Part shown: positions 22,584 to 34,404 of the stretch, piece by piece
How positions within the stretch are numbered: position 1 is the first letter of the stretch
Layout: the number at the start of each line of letters is the position of its first letter
Assembly: GCA_029204225.1 (NCBI GenBank)
Contig: MU832181.1
Location: 19,249 to 83,248 of the forward strand
Reading direction: 5' to 3'
DNA: 64,000 nucleotides
DNA from: Diphasiastrum complanatum
Lineage: Eukaryota; Streptophyta; Lycopodiopsida; Lycopodiales; Lycopodiaceae
Program-made: the position numbers and the translations under genes
Notes under the pieces: model-generated
What the model was told of the DNA's origin: nothing
The model's database searches: none
Seen by the model: the letters and a program-made list of their open reading frames with translations, nothing else

Positions 22584-24652
22584 GAATTGCAATCTTCAAA
22601 TATTAGGGAGGGATGCTTAGAACCATTGGTCATGATAGGGGATTTTGTTGAATTTTGAGATATGGTTTTGGACCCCACATGATGTCTCAAAATTGCAAAA
22701 TAAAAAACCCTTGTGCTACTTCTCCTTTTTTGGGTATTTGTGGATTCCTAGTGCAGAGAAGACTATGGAGAATAACTAGACTATATACAGGACTAGAATA
22801 TCAACTAGACTTTTTCACTGGCGGAGTATGGATAGCATCAATCTTGATTACATAATTAATTTTCTGGATACAAACCATTTCCATGTGTCAATAGTGGGAC
22901 CAATTGATATAGAATATGAATATTTAAATTCTCTTGACTCCATGTGGATATCTTTTAAGATCTATATAGATTTATTTCTCATAAGTGGTGTGTACTATAA
23001 CAAATAAAGAATTTTAAGGATAAGCTGCGTATGTAGATGTGTTATGGTATTCATATTTTGTATCCCTTGGTTCCACTATTGATACATGGAAATAATTCGT
23101 ATCCATATTCATCGCGCTAGTGAGAAAGTCTAAGTGGCTTCCCACTCCATGAGGTAGACTAAACCTTGACTTATAATTTAGGTCTAAAAAATCTCAATCC
23201 TTCTAGGACTTGGGGTATGTGGGATTGTGGTCTTCAGACAACCATTATGGGCCCTTGCGCACTTCATGCTTTTAAAGAGGACCTTAAATTATTGGGCAAG
23301 ATCTTGTCTTCCTGAATTGTCACAAACTTTTTTTGTTTTTTTGGGGGGGAGGGGGGGTGTTGTTTGGGGTGTGTTGGGGTTTGTAAACATTTTGATGGGT
23401 TCTCAATAGCCACCCTCATGGTTTTTGAGGTTGCGCTTCTTGAATCCAAGATGTCTAGCTATTACTGCTTGTTAAAGACAACTTTGGATTGTTGGGCTCA
23501 AGATGATGGCTTGGACAATTGCTCACTAGTGACCTAAAGGGGGGTCTTGAAAAATCTTGACCGAATGTATGGCTCTGAAAATTTTGGAGTTTTGGAGTTG
23601 TGCAAGCCTAGGACTCTCAAGCCTATCTCGAACCTTTCATAGCTCTTTCAAAAGGGCCTTGAGCCATCAAGCTGAAGGTTATTTTGCCTTGCCTATTTAA
23701 AAAGGTGCATTGTCCCTCTTTCTTCCTATGTTGAATCAACTTTGTACCTACACAAGGTGTCCTTATTGTATGTCATGGTCAAACACAAGATTTTGGCTCA
23801 TCATTTTGGCATTTGTTGCCCTCTTCAAAAATATTCTGTCTTCTTGGTATTAAGATCTCTCGTCTATTATGGATGTAGTCCAAGGCTTTTTCTCTAGGGT
23901 CTTTGGGATGAATATAGTCAAACACAAGGGGTTTCAAGATTTTACCAAATTTTTTAAATGCTCCAGCCTTATGCAAGAGTCATAGGACAAGGTTCAAACC
24001 GTTGGGCCTTTCCTTGTAGATTTGGACTCAAGATTTATATTATGAGAGTTTTATCCATGAATTTTGACAAAGCGAGTTAAAATTCAAGGGATCTCAAAAG
24101 CTGACCCAAGACGTTGGCTGCGCCAACCGTTGGCAATAGGGTTAGGAGTGAGGCTCATGATATTTGGGTCAAGCAGTTGGTTTTGTAGATTGTGTTTCAA
24201 GGATTGGGAGGCGACCCTAGTATCCAAGTCAATATGTTGGCTCCTCCAAATCAAAGACACGATTTAGGTCTCAAGATTTCAAAACTCCATCTACATTTGT
24301 ATTACATGCACATCACTTTCTAAGGCTGCCATAACCTCAAGATTTGGACCAAAAAGGCGACTTTTAAAGGCTTTAAGTTGGCTCGTGTTGTCTGACTTAT
24401 GATTTAAGGATATTTTGGTGATAAAGACTTACAAGGGATCTCTAGGGGGTATTCTGCCATGTTGGGTAGAACCTTAGCTCATGTGCAAGGTTGTTCATGA
24501 GTCAATATCTTGAAGCTTCACTTGGGTGGTTTCATGCAATTTCTGTTAGAAATCCCATCATCAAATTTGGTCATTGCCAACACACAACAAGGTGATGGAT
24601 GCTTTGCTCTCATTGGACACACTAAATATGGGTGTCTGTACCCACCATTGCG
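22584..24652. other. 2 kb without a recognisable gene
   Basis: Many short frames but no motif. It may be internal or 3' sequence of the minus-strand Ty3 element whose Gag lies at 24.65-25.97 kb, but I found no protease, RT or integrase here. Confidence 0.35.
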
Positions 24653-25969
24653 TCAAAGTGGCACAAAGTTTCCTTGTGGCTTGTTAGGGCACTTGACAAT
24701 TTTGTAATTCTGTCCACATCCAGAGCATTTAATGGGAGCTCTGAATCCAGTACCACGAAGCTGGTTTGCATAGATTGGTATCAACTCACCATTCGCTCCA
24801 TCTATGAAATGCATTGGAATAGAGTCATGTGCTTCCTCCTCGAGATAGTAGCGTTCTTCGGTCACCTCGACCATATTCAACTGGTAGTGAGATTTGGTGT
24901 TGGGCATACTGCTTGGTTCTGTAGATTATATCGGCAGTCATTTGTGTCATGATTGTTCATGTTGCAAATATGATAGTATCATGCAAGCCGCTCTAACATT
25001 TGTCTCAACTGTGGACATTCATTCCCCGTGTGGTTGCCAGTGCAGTGTGGACACCAAGTGGTCTCTCTTTTAGGGTGTGCGTGGGTGGGTCTAGGTTGCA
25101 AGCCTTTCAGCTTCTGATCGACGACCGTAGTAAGGTCAGTGGAGAGCTTTTTGAGTTGCTCATTGCTCTGGGTGTGCAGACTCTCTATGGCGGATATGAT
25201 TGTGTTGGTACTATTGGCCATATAGGTGGAAGCATCATTATGAAGATTATCATTACGTTTGGCTCATCATTTCTTTCGACTTCTTCTCTCATCGTCTGAG
25301 TTATTAGAGTCAGAGCTAGCGCTTTAACTGTCATTGACTCTTTTGATGGCTTCGGTGCAAGCCGCTTGAAAAGAGACATACTTGTCTTGTCTTTTCATCT
25401 GCTGTCTGATTTCCTTGGGTAGTCCTACCATGAACCATGTCATGACGCTATGGTCTGTGACACTCTCATGGTCACAACCTCCACGTAATCTTTTGATCCG
25501 TTCCATATAGTCACGCAGTGACTCGTTCTTCTTGTCCATGCGGATTCGTCCTAGTTGTAGGAAGAGATCAGAAAGGAAACGGGTCATCTTGAAGCGAATG
25601 ATGAACTCGGCTTGTAAGATATTCTAGTCATCACGTTTATTCTACTCCGATTAAAATACCAATCTTTCGCAGTATCGGTTATGCACATGTTGAATATCTC
25701 AACAACTCTTGCGAGCTGTCGTTTTCCTAGGCTCTACACGCTTGGACGTAGATTTGTAGAAATCGTCACAAATCTCCCTTTCCATCAAACCTTGGGAGGT
25801 CAATTTTGGAAAAGTTTTTGACGACACGAGGTGCGAATGGCCTAGGATTATCCATCACTGGTGGATCTATGTTAACGTTTTTGTTGCCTATTTCAATCGG
25901 TACGTTAATGAATTCCTCTAGATCTGGAAAATCCAAATTTGGTAATCTCCTACTGGATCTGAGATGCAT
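24653..25969 (-). pseudogene. Ty3/gypsy Gag (tRNA-Asp-primed element)
   Basis: The minus strand starts near 25969 with MHLRSSRRLPNLDFPDLEEF and reaches FSKIDLPRFDGKGDL, the conserved start of Ty3 Gag. After a gap come FLQLGRIRMDKKNESLRDYM and ERIKRLRGGCDHESVTDHSV with GLPKEIRQQM (25587-25324), then CPHCTGNHTGNECPQ (about 25050-25010) and CSGCGQNYKIVKCPN (about 24720-24680). Both clusters have C-x2-C-x3-[H/Y]-x4-C spacing. The second lacks the His (Tyr instead). Frame breaks between the segments make it a pseudogene. It is followed upstream by a leader, a primer-binding site and an LTR start, consistent with a minus-strand element. Confidence 0.75.
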
Positions 25970-26965
25970 ACACCGAAATGGATTGCAGGGCTATTTTTGG
26001 TGTTGTATGTTTTCAAATTTTCAGCTATTTTTGTAGATTTTTTCTGGGATAAAATAAATACAGAATGGATGAAAATCTAGATCGGATCAAAATGAGATCA
26101 AAATTAAATAGAAAATCAGATGAAAAGAAAAACAAGCAGTTGCAAAAATAAAAAGAGATCGGAAAAAAATTGAAAACTGCAAATGGATCCGATGGTCAGT
26201 CAACTCAGATCTATCACAAAAAATTTGCAATTTCTCTGATGGCAAGTAATAGGCAAGGGTGAGTAATTGGCGAGTAATGCTAATTATTCAACGAGTTGCC
26301 TATGGACTGTGAATGAAGATCAAAAAACATTGTGAAGAGGGCGAATAAAGAGGAGCAGCTAGCAAAAAATCGGACAAAAAATCAGATCATTACTCGTCGG
26401 TCTGTCAGACAATAGATCCAGTACTGTACTAGGTATTGTATGGATGGCGAGTAATGATACTGATGAGATTGTGAGAAATTGAAGTCGACGAGAAATAAGA
26501 TGAGAATTCAGTTAGTTCCTCGTCGGTTTGTAAGATCGTACTATACTTGCTACTATACGGACGATGAGTAATTACACTGGTCGAAAGGTGAAAAATTGTA
26601 GTTGTCGAGTAATAAAAAAAAACGGGAAAATAAAATTTTAAAATGGCAAAAAATTGGTTTGTACTCGCCGAGATCATAGATTTGATACTTCTAGATGCTT
26701 TGTAGAAATGGCAAGTAATTTGGTGGCAAAAAAATGGAGAAAATCAATTTGGTGAGTAATAAGATTGGGCGAGTAATCAAGTTTAATCGCCAAGTTGTTT
26801 GATGATATATCAGAGTCTGCTCTAGTCTTTAAAAAAGTGGCGAAAAATAAAACTAACAAAAACTTGAAAAAACACAGCAGGGTGAGTAATAAACTTTTCA
26901 AAAAGAAGGAAAATAGCAGAAAATTACAAACAAAAAATCACTCCAAAAATCTGTTTAGCATCGTC
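25970..26965 (-). other. Retroelement leader with repeated GGCGAGTAAT motif
   Basis: This is the interval between the primer-binding site and Gag of the minus-strand Ty3 element. From about 26240 to 26890 the plus strand carries ten or more copies of G-G-[CT]-[GA]-A-G-T-A-A-T or its complement ATTACTCGYC (for example at 26241, 26256, 26267, 26391, 26440, 26566, 26606, 26708, 26752, 26772 and 26882). The A/T-rich spacers differ. No protein is encoded. Confidence 0.6.
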
Positions 26966-27020
26966 TCCCCGACAATGGCACCAAAAAAATGTTGGGCCCT
27001 TTTCGTGCCTCCCTAATTGG
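26966..27020 (-). mobile_element. tRNA-Asp primer-binding site and 5' LTR end of minus-strand Ty3 element
   Basis: Bases 26966-26983 read TCCCCGACAATGGCACCA on the plus strand, so the minus strand holds TGGTGCCATTGTCGGGGA. This differs at two positions from the tRNA-Asp complement used by many plant Ty3 elements. After a seven-base A run the LTR begins at 26990 with TGTTGGGCCCTTTTCG (the minus-strand LTR thus ends in ...CCCAACA). The far end of the LTR was not found. Confidence 0.7.
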
Positions 27021-27937
27021 ATGGATCTAGAGGGCAAAGAGAGAGTTTTATGGATCTATTCCGGGTGAGTATCACTTGTAGTATTGATTTTCAATCAAAT
27101 GGGGAGAGGGTAAACAAGATGATGGGAGTGAGGAAGCAAACTAAGGTTGTCAAGCTCTTTCTTGGTTTTGGTTGCTTTTGGTTATCTAGGCATTTCTGGC
27201 TCTAGATCTTCTTTTCAAGAGGTTGATCTTCTTAAGGGAGGTGAACAATGAAAGAAATCCTACCTATGGATCTTATTGATCTCTCCAAGAAGTGGATTTA
27301 ACACCTAGTTTAGTTGTGTGTAGATTTTGTGGATTAGTTTTAGAAACTAGTAGCATGAATGCTTGTGCTACAAGTACTTCATGATTGTGATAACATGATT
27401 AGCAAACACAAGATCAAGCATTCATCATCCACAAGAATCACACACACACAAAAAAGGATGGCCTTCAACAAGCAAATTATAGGAATTTGCCAATTTGTAA
27501 CTAGACTACAAAACTTGTCATTTTATATACATGGCTCTTAACATTATGCATGAGCCCCTCTATGCATGCCTACTCTTCACACATGGAAAAAGGCTCCACA
27601 CACGTGGGATTACATATGTACAACAATTTTGGCCTAGATCAAGCTTAAATTTTTGCATTTTTTACAGGCTGGACTGACTGGAGACTGAAAACACTGTAAT
27701 ACGACTCTAGCAAGCTCAACGAGGGTTAATTTGCAGTATCATGATAAATTTTTAGCTTGGCAAGAATTTTGTCTACATAAAATGAGTATTTTTTTGAAAC
27801 CAACCTTTGTAGGACTTATTCTATGGGAACTAACAATCACAAACTTCATTAATGTTATAAAAATATATGAGGAGTATTTAGAAAAAATGGTGATGGTTGT
27901 GTGAAAATTAACAAAGATAAATGTATCCATGTTTTTT
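27021..27937. other. LTR body and unassigned sequence
   Basis: The left part is probably the rest of the LTR beginning at 26990. No gene-like frame is supported. A TATA-like string is not obvious. Confidence 0.35.
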
Positions 27938-28440
27938 TTTAGTGCAAAGATCTTATTTGTCCTATTGACAATTATGCATTGCTCAGATTCAAAATATACT
28001 TTATGGCCTAAATTAGTAAGTTTGCTTATTGATAACAGATTTGGCGAAAGTTTAGGTACATATTGAACACTAGATAGTAACTTGAATTGATCATGTTGAA
28101 AGCTTAATCTTACAATGCCTTCACCTTTGATAGTGTGTATAACGAAATTCTTTGTACTTTAAGGTGTATAGGACTGAAAATATTCATGACGATTGGTCAT
28201 ATGTTAAATGGCTCTTGAATCAAGAAATCAAGAATCATTGACTTGCGCATTCGAATTGTTGATCATAAATGCTCCTTCATCCATGTCTTGTATAGAGGAC
28301 TACAATTGCATTAGCCTATTGATCTGATTGCTTGTTGTTGGCATTCTTCGCTTTTAATATCCTACAATCCCTAATTTCATCATTAGTGCATTTGTAATAC
28401 TTACAGAACATCTTCTTCTTTGATTTTGGATTTGATAATT
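27938..28440 (-). pseudogene. Ty1/copia Gag zinc knuckle and protease fragment
   Basis: The minus strand reads FCKYYKCTNDEIRDCRILKA (a damaged CCHC knuckle), then MDEGAFMINNSNAQVNDS, a TGA in place of the expected Trp, FLDSRAI, a TAA, HMTNRHEYFQSYTP, and after more breaks YVPKLSPNLLSISKLTNLGH and KVYFESEQC. This matches the copia order zinc knuckle, W-[FL]-D-S-G-A-S-x-H-M protease site, and N-L-L-S-[IV]-S-[KQ]-L. The protease Gly is replaced by Arg. Confidence 0.8.
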
Positions 28441-28754
28441 GCTCTTGACTCTATGTCGGCTTCTAATTCGATACAAATTTTTTTTGAAGTTTTTTTTCTT
28501 CTGATGTTTAGAACCTTTGTTTACATATAGAGCATGCTATAATGAATTTGAAGAGTTGTTTATGCTTCATCGATTGTCTACTTACAACAACATAGCGATT
28601 ATTCTAGAGAGAGTTAAATCTGAGTGTGTCTGATCATCACCCACTTTTTGTATGTAGGTGGCAAGTTCGATTTTAGAACATTAGAAAGGAGGTCTATACT
28701 TAGGATGAAGATCATTCTAAAGTTGGATCAAAGTTCTACTAGTTGAAGAGGCAG

Positions 28755-29216
28755 TGTGAGAGATTTCAACTAGTTTAGTCAATATTTGTCATAGTTGACA
28801 AAATTGCCAAATAGCAAATTGAGGCCAATTTTCATATTAGACTTAGAGTTTAACTTTTCAAAGTTAATTAGTCTAAATTTCATTTGAATAAACACTTTTG
28901 GAAAGTGTGGGAAAGTTATAAGTCGAGTTTGAGTAGATTCAAATTTGAATGTTGGGTACATTGAATCTAGTCCCAAAAGTAGGGTTTACATTTTGGAGGG
29001 AAATCCAAGTGGCCAAATAGGGTTTGGACCTGTTATAAAATGATGTAACTTGTGGAGAAGCAGATCTTCTCTCTTCTCTATCTCATGTCATGCTTGTACA
29101 TGGTACTCTTGGATTCTACTATCCATTGGTGCACTATACTTGTGATATCTTGCAATTCTATGTGTAGAATGGTCTATATTTGTTATTTTCAAGTTTACAC
29201 ATGTGAAATATAGTAG
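28755..29216 (+). mobile_element. Copia-like LTR, plus orientation
   Basis: Begins TGTGAGAGATTTCAACTAG after a purine-rich 'gttgaagaggcag'. It has a TATA box (TATAAAA, 29034-29040) and shares about 450 bp with the inverted copy at 31880-32318, including 'gtgtgggaaagtta', 'gagtagattcaaatttgaat' and 'ccaaatagggtttgga'. The homology stops near 29216. No primer-binding site follows, so it is probably a 3' or solo LTR. Confidence 0.7.
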
Positions 29217-29389
29217 GGTACTATCATTGTATGGACATTAGCTTCTATTTATGTTTTTATTCATGTTTTCTCAAGTTCTATTAGAGTTAGCATTCTATTT
29301 TGTGTGTAGATGCTGATTTTTCTACATTGGCAAGATTGGTGAATTAGCTTGTTTTTGTAACCAAAGATCATTAGTAGATTTGGATCTGA

Positions 29390-30470
29390 ATTGATCCCAA
29401 ATCTTTCACATAGGACATTGTGTGAATGTTCTAAAGCCTTAAGGATTGATGCATGTTTACCAAAATCTTTTTGGGGAGAAGCTTTCACTTGTCCTAACCA
29501 TTGAATAGAGTTCCATGTAGCTCTATTGAAGGAAAAACACCATTCGAAGTCTTGTATGGGAGGAAGCCAAATCTCAAGGACTTAAGGGTGTTTGGATGAA
29601 TTTTCTATGTGCACACACCTTTGGAGACAAGGACGAAGGAAGATCCATCATCAATCAAAGGTATCATACTTGGGTATGGCAAAGCAAGCAAGGGATATAA
29701 GGTTTACATTCCATCTTCAAACAAGTTTGTGGTTTCTAGAGATATCATTTTTGATGAGAATAAGATGCATAAACTTGTTGATGGCTCAAGCATATCACCT
29801 ATCAAGGGGTGGTCGAGGATCAAGATGATCTAGATCTTTAGGAGGAGCTAGAGCCAAGTGAGCCAATCACTCCAAAAAGATTATCAAGGGTAAGAATGGA
29901 GTCATTGAGGCTCACATACCAAGACAAGGGCAAGCAAGTTGAGGGTAATCCATCTTTATCCTTTGCACTCATTTCAAGTTTTGAAGAACCTTCATGTGTA
30001 CTAGATGCATTGAGTTTAAAGGAATGGTTTCAAGCTATGTTAGATGAATACAATGCTTTGATGGAGAATGGCACATGGATCCTTGTTGATAGACCTTTTA
30101 AAAATGTGATTGGCTGTAAATGGGTTTTTAAGATAAAACTCAATATGGATGGAAGTGTAAGCAAATAAAAGGCAAGGTTAATTGCCAAAGTATATGCTCA
30201 AGCAAAGGGCATAGATTATGAAGAAACCTTTGCAACATTTCAGCCCAACACCTTGCAACCAATCCAATCTTCCATGCAAGGTCAAAACATATCGAGATCT
30301 CTCATCATTTTGTGAGAAAGAAGGTGCAATAAGGAGATATCTTTGGAGCATGTGGCAAGTAGTGAATGTGTTGCTGATATCCTCACTAAACGACTTCAAA
30401 GAGCTGCATTTGTGAAGTTAACATCAGCCCTAGGATTGATAAGCAAGTCTATGTTATCTTCAAACTAGTT
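29390..30470 (+). pseudogene. Ty1/copia pol remnant: integrase end, RT start, RNase H end
   Basis: In order: SKALRIDACLPKSFWGEAF (integrase core end), SIEGKTPFEVLYGRKPNLKD then LRVFG and a TGA, ETRTKEDPSSIKGIILGYGK and SNKFVVSRDIIFDENKMHKL. The RT start follows at 29896-30168 (EEPSCVLDALSLKEWFQAML, NGTWILVDRPFKNVIGCKWV) with a TAA after GSVSK and then [19 protein letters not shown]. At about 30250 the sequence jumps straight to the RNase H end: [20 protein letters not shown], then LEHVASSECVADILTKRLQR and AAFVKLTSALGLI. RT palm, thumb and most of RNase H are deleted. Stops and frameshifts are present. Confidence 0.9.
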
Positions 30471-30481
30471 GTGAGGAGGAG

Positions 30482-31000
30482 TGTTAAATTTACACAAGCT
30501 AGTTTGCATAACTTCCACTTGCAAATGACTTTGAGTCCATGATGTGGGATGTCACACGTGCCAAAAGCATAAGATATCTTATTCTAATTCAAATCATTAA
30601 CCTAGCTTTGAAACGGTATTTTTGTAATGTGTCCAAAGAGTGCATAGATAGAGTAAAGGAAAGAAAAAAAAAACATAAAATAGCAATTTTCTCATTGTTT
30701 TTGGATCTCGAGGTATTGACCGTAAATAGCATCGATCAAGTGGATATTTAGGTTAGATGTTAGGGTTAGGTTGTGATGAATACATAGAAGCCCTAATATG
30801 CTCAGATCCGAGCTCTACATGTATAAATATGTGATGGGATTTCCATCCAATAATGAGCATAATTGAGATTTTCCTTCTTGACTAGTTTGAGTCTATGATT
30901 TGATTGATGAATGCTTAGGCATCCACATAGGAGGTACGGCCGGGACAAAAAGGTAAGCGTGATGAAGGGAGGGAACGTCAAATGCTTACTGGCGGCAAAG
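30482..31000 (+). mobile_element. 3' LTR of the copia remnant (right end approximate)
   Basis: Eleven codons after the RNase H end there is a stop, then a purine tract 'gaggaggag', then TGTTAAATTTACACAAG at 30482, the usual layout of a copia 3' LTR. A TATA box (TATAAAT, 30822-30828) fits the U3/R junction. I could not place the right end because the 5' LTR is missing. Confidence 0.6.
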
Positions 31001-31879
31001 GTGAGTGTTGACATAGGCAGCGAAAGGGGACTAAGTGAACTGTGAGAGGGGACAAAAAGTCAATGACCAGGGGCGTTGAACGTTTGCGCCGCTAGATGGC
31101 AAATATTCAAAGAGCATTTTTTTTTAAATGTATACAAAATGTAAAAATGTAAAAATTTTAAAATTATAAAAATGGAGCTCATAACCATCTAGAATAGGTC
31201 GAGTTTGGGTTAGGTAGATCGATTTATGATGTCATGCAAAAGTTTAGATGACATGAAATGTTAGTTAGAATGCAGGCAAGCAACATGCAATCGTGCATGC
31301 AACATACAAATCAATTTACATGATCTACACATGTCTAGGTAATTTTGAGAGCTGACATGCAGTCCATGCAATATCCATGGATGTAGTTTTACATGTGGAT
31401 CTATGACATTAGAGTTAAGTAAAAGATGTGGTCATTACATGCAAATCCATTGTAGGAACTCGAGCCTCATTGATGTAGGAAAATTTTGGCTTGTTTGCCA
31501 TATTGTGAATATTGAGATCTTGGTGATTTTGGCTCATTCTTTCTCTACCTGAGTGTTTGGTCTTCATTTTCTCTCTCTACCCGAGAGCAGCCTATTTTTT
31601 CCATAGTGAGCACTTAGAATTATTTCTGATAGCTATCTCTCATAGTGAGAGCTAGTTTTTTGAGTTTGTGGTATGCCATTGTGCTCTTTCCTTGGCAAGT
31701 AATCTGTTCTTTGATCATTCTTGTGCAATCACAACACCTCATAAAGATCCTGTAGGTGTGTGGTGAAGTTCACACGTGCTAAAAACTTCACATGCACTAG
31801 ACCAGACATACACTGTTAGCATGATCAAACTTGAATGAAATGATAAAGTACTATTGCTGTTCGTACAAAACCAACAAGC
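31001..31879. other. No recognisable gene
   Basis: AT-rich sequence between two LTRs. Many short stretches repeat 'aaaatgtaaaaat', and no frame is open for long. Confidence 0.4.
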
Positions 31880-32318
31880 TATTGTATTTCACATGTGTGG
31901 ATGCAAAAATAACAATAAATGACCATTCTACACATAGAATTGCAAGCAATCACCAAGATAGTGCACCAATAGATAGTAGAACCCAAGAGAACCATGTATA
32001 AGCATGAAATGAGATAGAGAAGAGAGAAGATTGCTCTCTCCATGAGTTATATCCTTTTAGTCCAAACCCTATTTGGCCACTTGGCTTTCCCTCCAAAATG
32101 AAAACCTACTATTTTTGGGTCTAGATTCAATGTACCCAACTATTCAAATTTGAATCTACTCAAACTCGCATTCTAACTTTCCCACACTTTCAAAAAGTGT
32201 TTATTCAGATGAAATTTAGACTAATGAACTTTGAAAAGTCAATCTCTAAGTCTAGTGGCCTCAATATGCCAAATATGAAAATATTAACAAAATGATCAAA
32301 CTAGTTGAATCTTTCACA
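31880..32318 (-). mobile_element. Copia-like LTR, minus orientation
   Basis: Reverse-complement copy of the LTR at 28755-29216. On the minus strand it begins TGTGAAAGATTCAACTAG and keeps 'cattagtctaaatttcat', 'gtgtgggaaagtta' and 'ccaaatagggtttgga'. It lacks a polypurine tract in front, so it is probably an independent solo LTR and not a partner of the plus copy. Confidence 0.7.
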
Positions 32319-33652
32319 TAAATTTTGTACGTGATTGGATTCCACACATGTGAGGCAAAGATGCCACGTGGAAATCCACTCATAATGTAGGTTAGGTCAA
32401 GTACATAGGGCTGATCATGTCATTTTGGTAGTGATTCCTAGTTTATAGGACGTAAGTCCTAGATTTAAGGTGAAAATTGACCAACTAGCTATCTATCAAG
32501 CATGACTCTAGGAAATAGACTAGGGTTTCATTTTAGGGCAAAAAGACTGAGTTAACTTCCTTATTACATGCTGGAAATCCACCTTACTACACAAAGGAAG
32601 TCGAATTTGCTATGTATTCCAAGCTCCCATAGTGAGAAGATAGAATATTTTTGGATCTCATTGGCAATCTCAAGCTAGTTCACTATGTACATTGAGTTTC
32701 TGTGATCCAAATGAAACCAAATTAATTTCTACTTCATTCTCAGTCTACAGGCCATATAGCAGGCTATGGCTTGCACTTGTGGGCTCAAATTTCAATGTTT
32801 ATCAATGCTTTTGATTGTTAATGCTTGTTGTTTGTCAAAGTGCCAATCTGGATCAACTTTTTTGTGTCTAGTTTTTTGATAGATTGTTAAGCAAGCATCC
32901 AATCACTCTTGTGGATCTTTTGTAGATCCATTTATGGTCCTAAAGTACAGTACTTTCACACTTTGGGCAATATCGGATATGTGCGAATAACAAGGTAGAG
33001 AGATCATGGACAATTAGTTCTGCACACAAGTTCGATATACGGTTTTTGGAATATTCCAAAAAATATTCTTTATCGAATATTCATTTCAAAGAAATATTTT
33101 TTTTTGTACAATTGTAAAGCAGCTAGAATATTCTAATATTCGACGACGCATTTATTTCATGACCTGTTCTGGTGACACGTGTTCAATCGAGAAAATGTAT
33201 AAATATCATTTCAATGCCAACATAACATTTTTAGTATTTTTTTTCTTCTACCACTGTTTAGCTTGTACATATCGTTCTTTTGTGCAGTTCCTTATAACCT
33301 TAATAGTGTTATTGATGATTGTGCACATATTCAATACATACAGTTAATCTGGTGTTTTTTTTTTGTTAATATTACTTTAACACAATGTCTTTAGCTTCAT
33401 GTAGATCTAATCCGGATACCGTTGTTTCATCCTTTTCTTTATGTTTTTGCTACAGCTCATCATAATAGACATGTGTTATTTGAGCCTTACATTTGCATTA
33501 CACTGATATTGTCAAGCATGTTGAAATTCATCTGAAAAATAGATTGGATCGATTATGTACAAAACTTGATGAGAAATTTAAGTTCTCCGGCTAGTCAATT
33601 GATAACAATATCAAATCCAAGTAACATACTTTATTTTTTAGTTTTTAAAATA
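32319..33652. other. 1.3 kb without a recognisable gene
   Basis: AT-rich, all frames closed apart from short spans. The stretch 33050-33140 repeats 'gaatattc' several times. Confidence 0.4.
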
Positions 33653-33928
33653 TCATACCTCAAAGGCTGCCAACCACCATATGCCATTCTCGGGCTGAAC
33701 ACTGAAGTTAAAATCTCCTTGATTGTTTGTCTTTTGAAGAGCTCCATTCATGAGTGTTATACTCACTCTCTCCATTTTTTGTCCTTTAATAAGTTCTGAT
33801 TCATCCAACTTCAGTACCAAGACTATCTTACTGTCTACCTTTTCCATGTAAATATCATAGAAATGTATAATAAATCTTAATAACGTAATCATATCTACAT
33901 ACAAGTTATTTGATTGATTGTAAGACAT
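33653..33928 (-). pseudogene. Fragment of a second gene D family member
   Basis: The minus strand reads KVDSKIVLVLKLDESELIKG, then QKMERVSITLMNGALQKTNN and NFSVQPENGIWWLAAFEV. It lines up with gene D at 21.0-21.2 kb: KVIFVIKLDE, EIVKGRKLERVTLTLMNQAL and FSVQFENHIWWIVAFKV. Here the frame is intact through the part where gene D has frameshifts. The end AAFE|gtatga looks like a splice donor. The downstream THYMH part is not found nearby. A palindrome variant lies at 34311, about 380 bp upstream of this exon. Confidence 0.7.
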
Positions 33929-34310
33929 GGAGTTTTTGTCCTTTGATTGATATACTTCCTCTATTCAATGAATCATGCTTCCATTTTATTTATGTAGCGT
34001 TCAAAGATGGTGACTGCTAATTGATGAAAATGTTATAACGACGTCCATCTATTTTTCCTCTAGTTTGTTCAATCTATAGTGTAATGTAGTTGGTGCTCTT
34101 CTTTTCAATTCTTGCCCCCACTCTCTCTTCTCCCAAGAGTTTATTTCTTCCGATGCATGATTTTTTCCGAGAGAAGCCTTAGTTAACCATGACTGTGACC
34201 ATGACTGAAACCAGAGTGGTTTTGTATTCAAACTACTGTGGGCAGTCACTTCTTATATTATAATTTTTAATTTTGACGAATTTGTCCATCCTACGTGGCA
34301 TTTCTTATAG
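33929..34310 (-). other. Possible upstream part of the gene D-like copy
   Basis: A minus-strand frame (34249-34049) reads KREWGQELKRRAPTTLHYRL. It could be an N-terminal part of the same protein, but no alignment to gene D supports this. Confidence 0.2.
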
Positions 34311-34341
34311 GGCCCTTTTGTACTCAAGAACTCTTGTAATG

Positions 34342-34345
34342 GTGT

Positions 34346-34394
<49 letters not shown>

Positions 34395-34404
34395 CGCGTG
34401 TGTG
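34342..34404. repeat. (TG)n(CG)n alternating purine-pyrimidine tract
   Basis: About 60 bp of TG repeats passing into six CG units and back to TG. It follows a variant of the palindrome (GGCCCTTTTGTACTCAAG at 34311). Confidence 0.95.
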
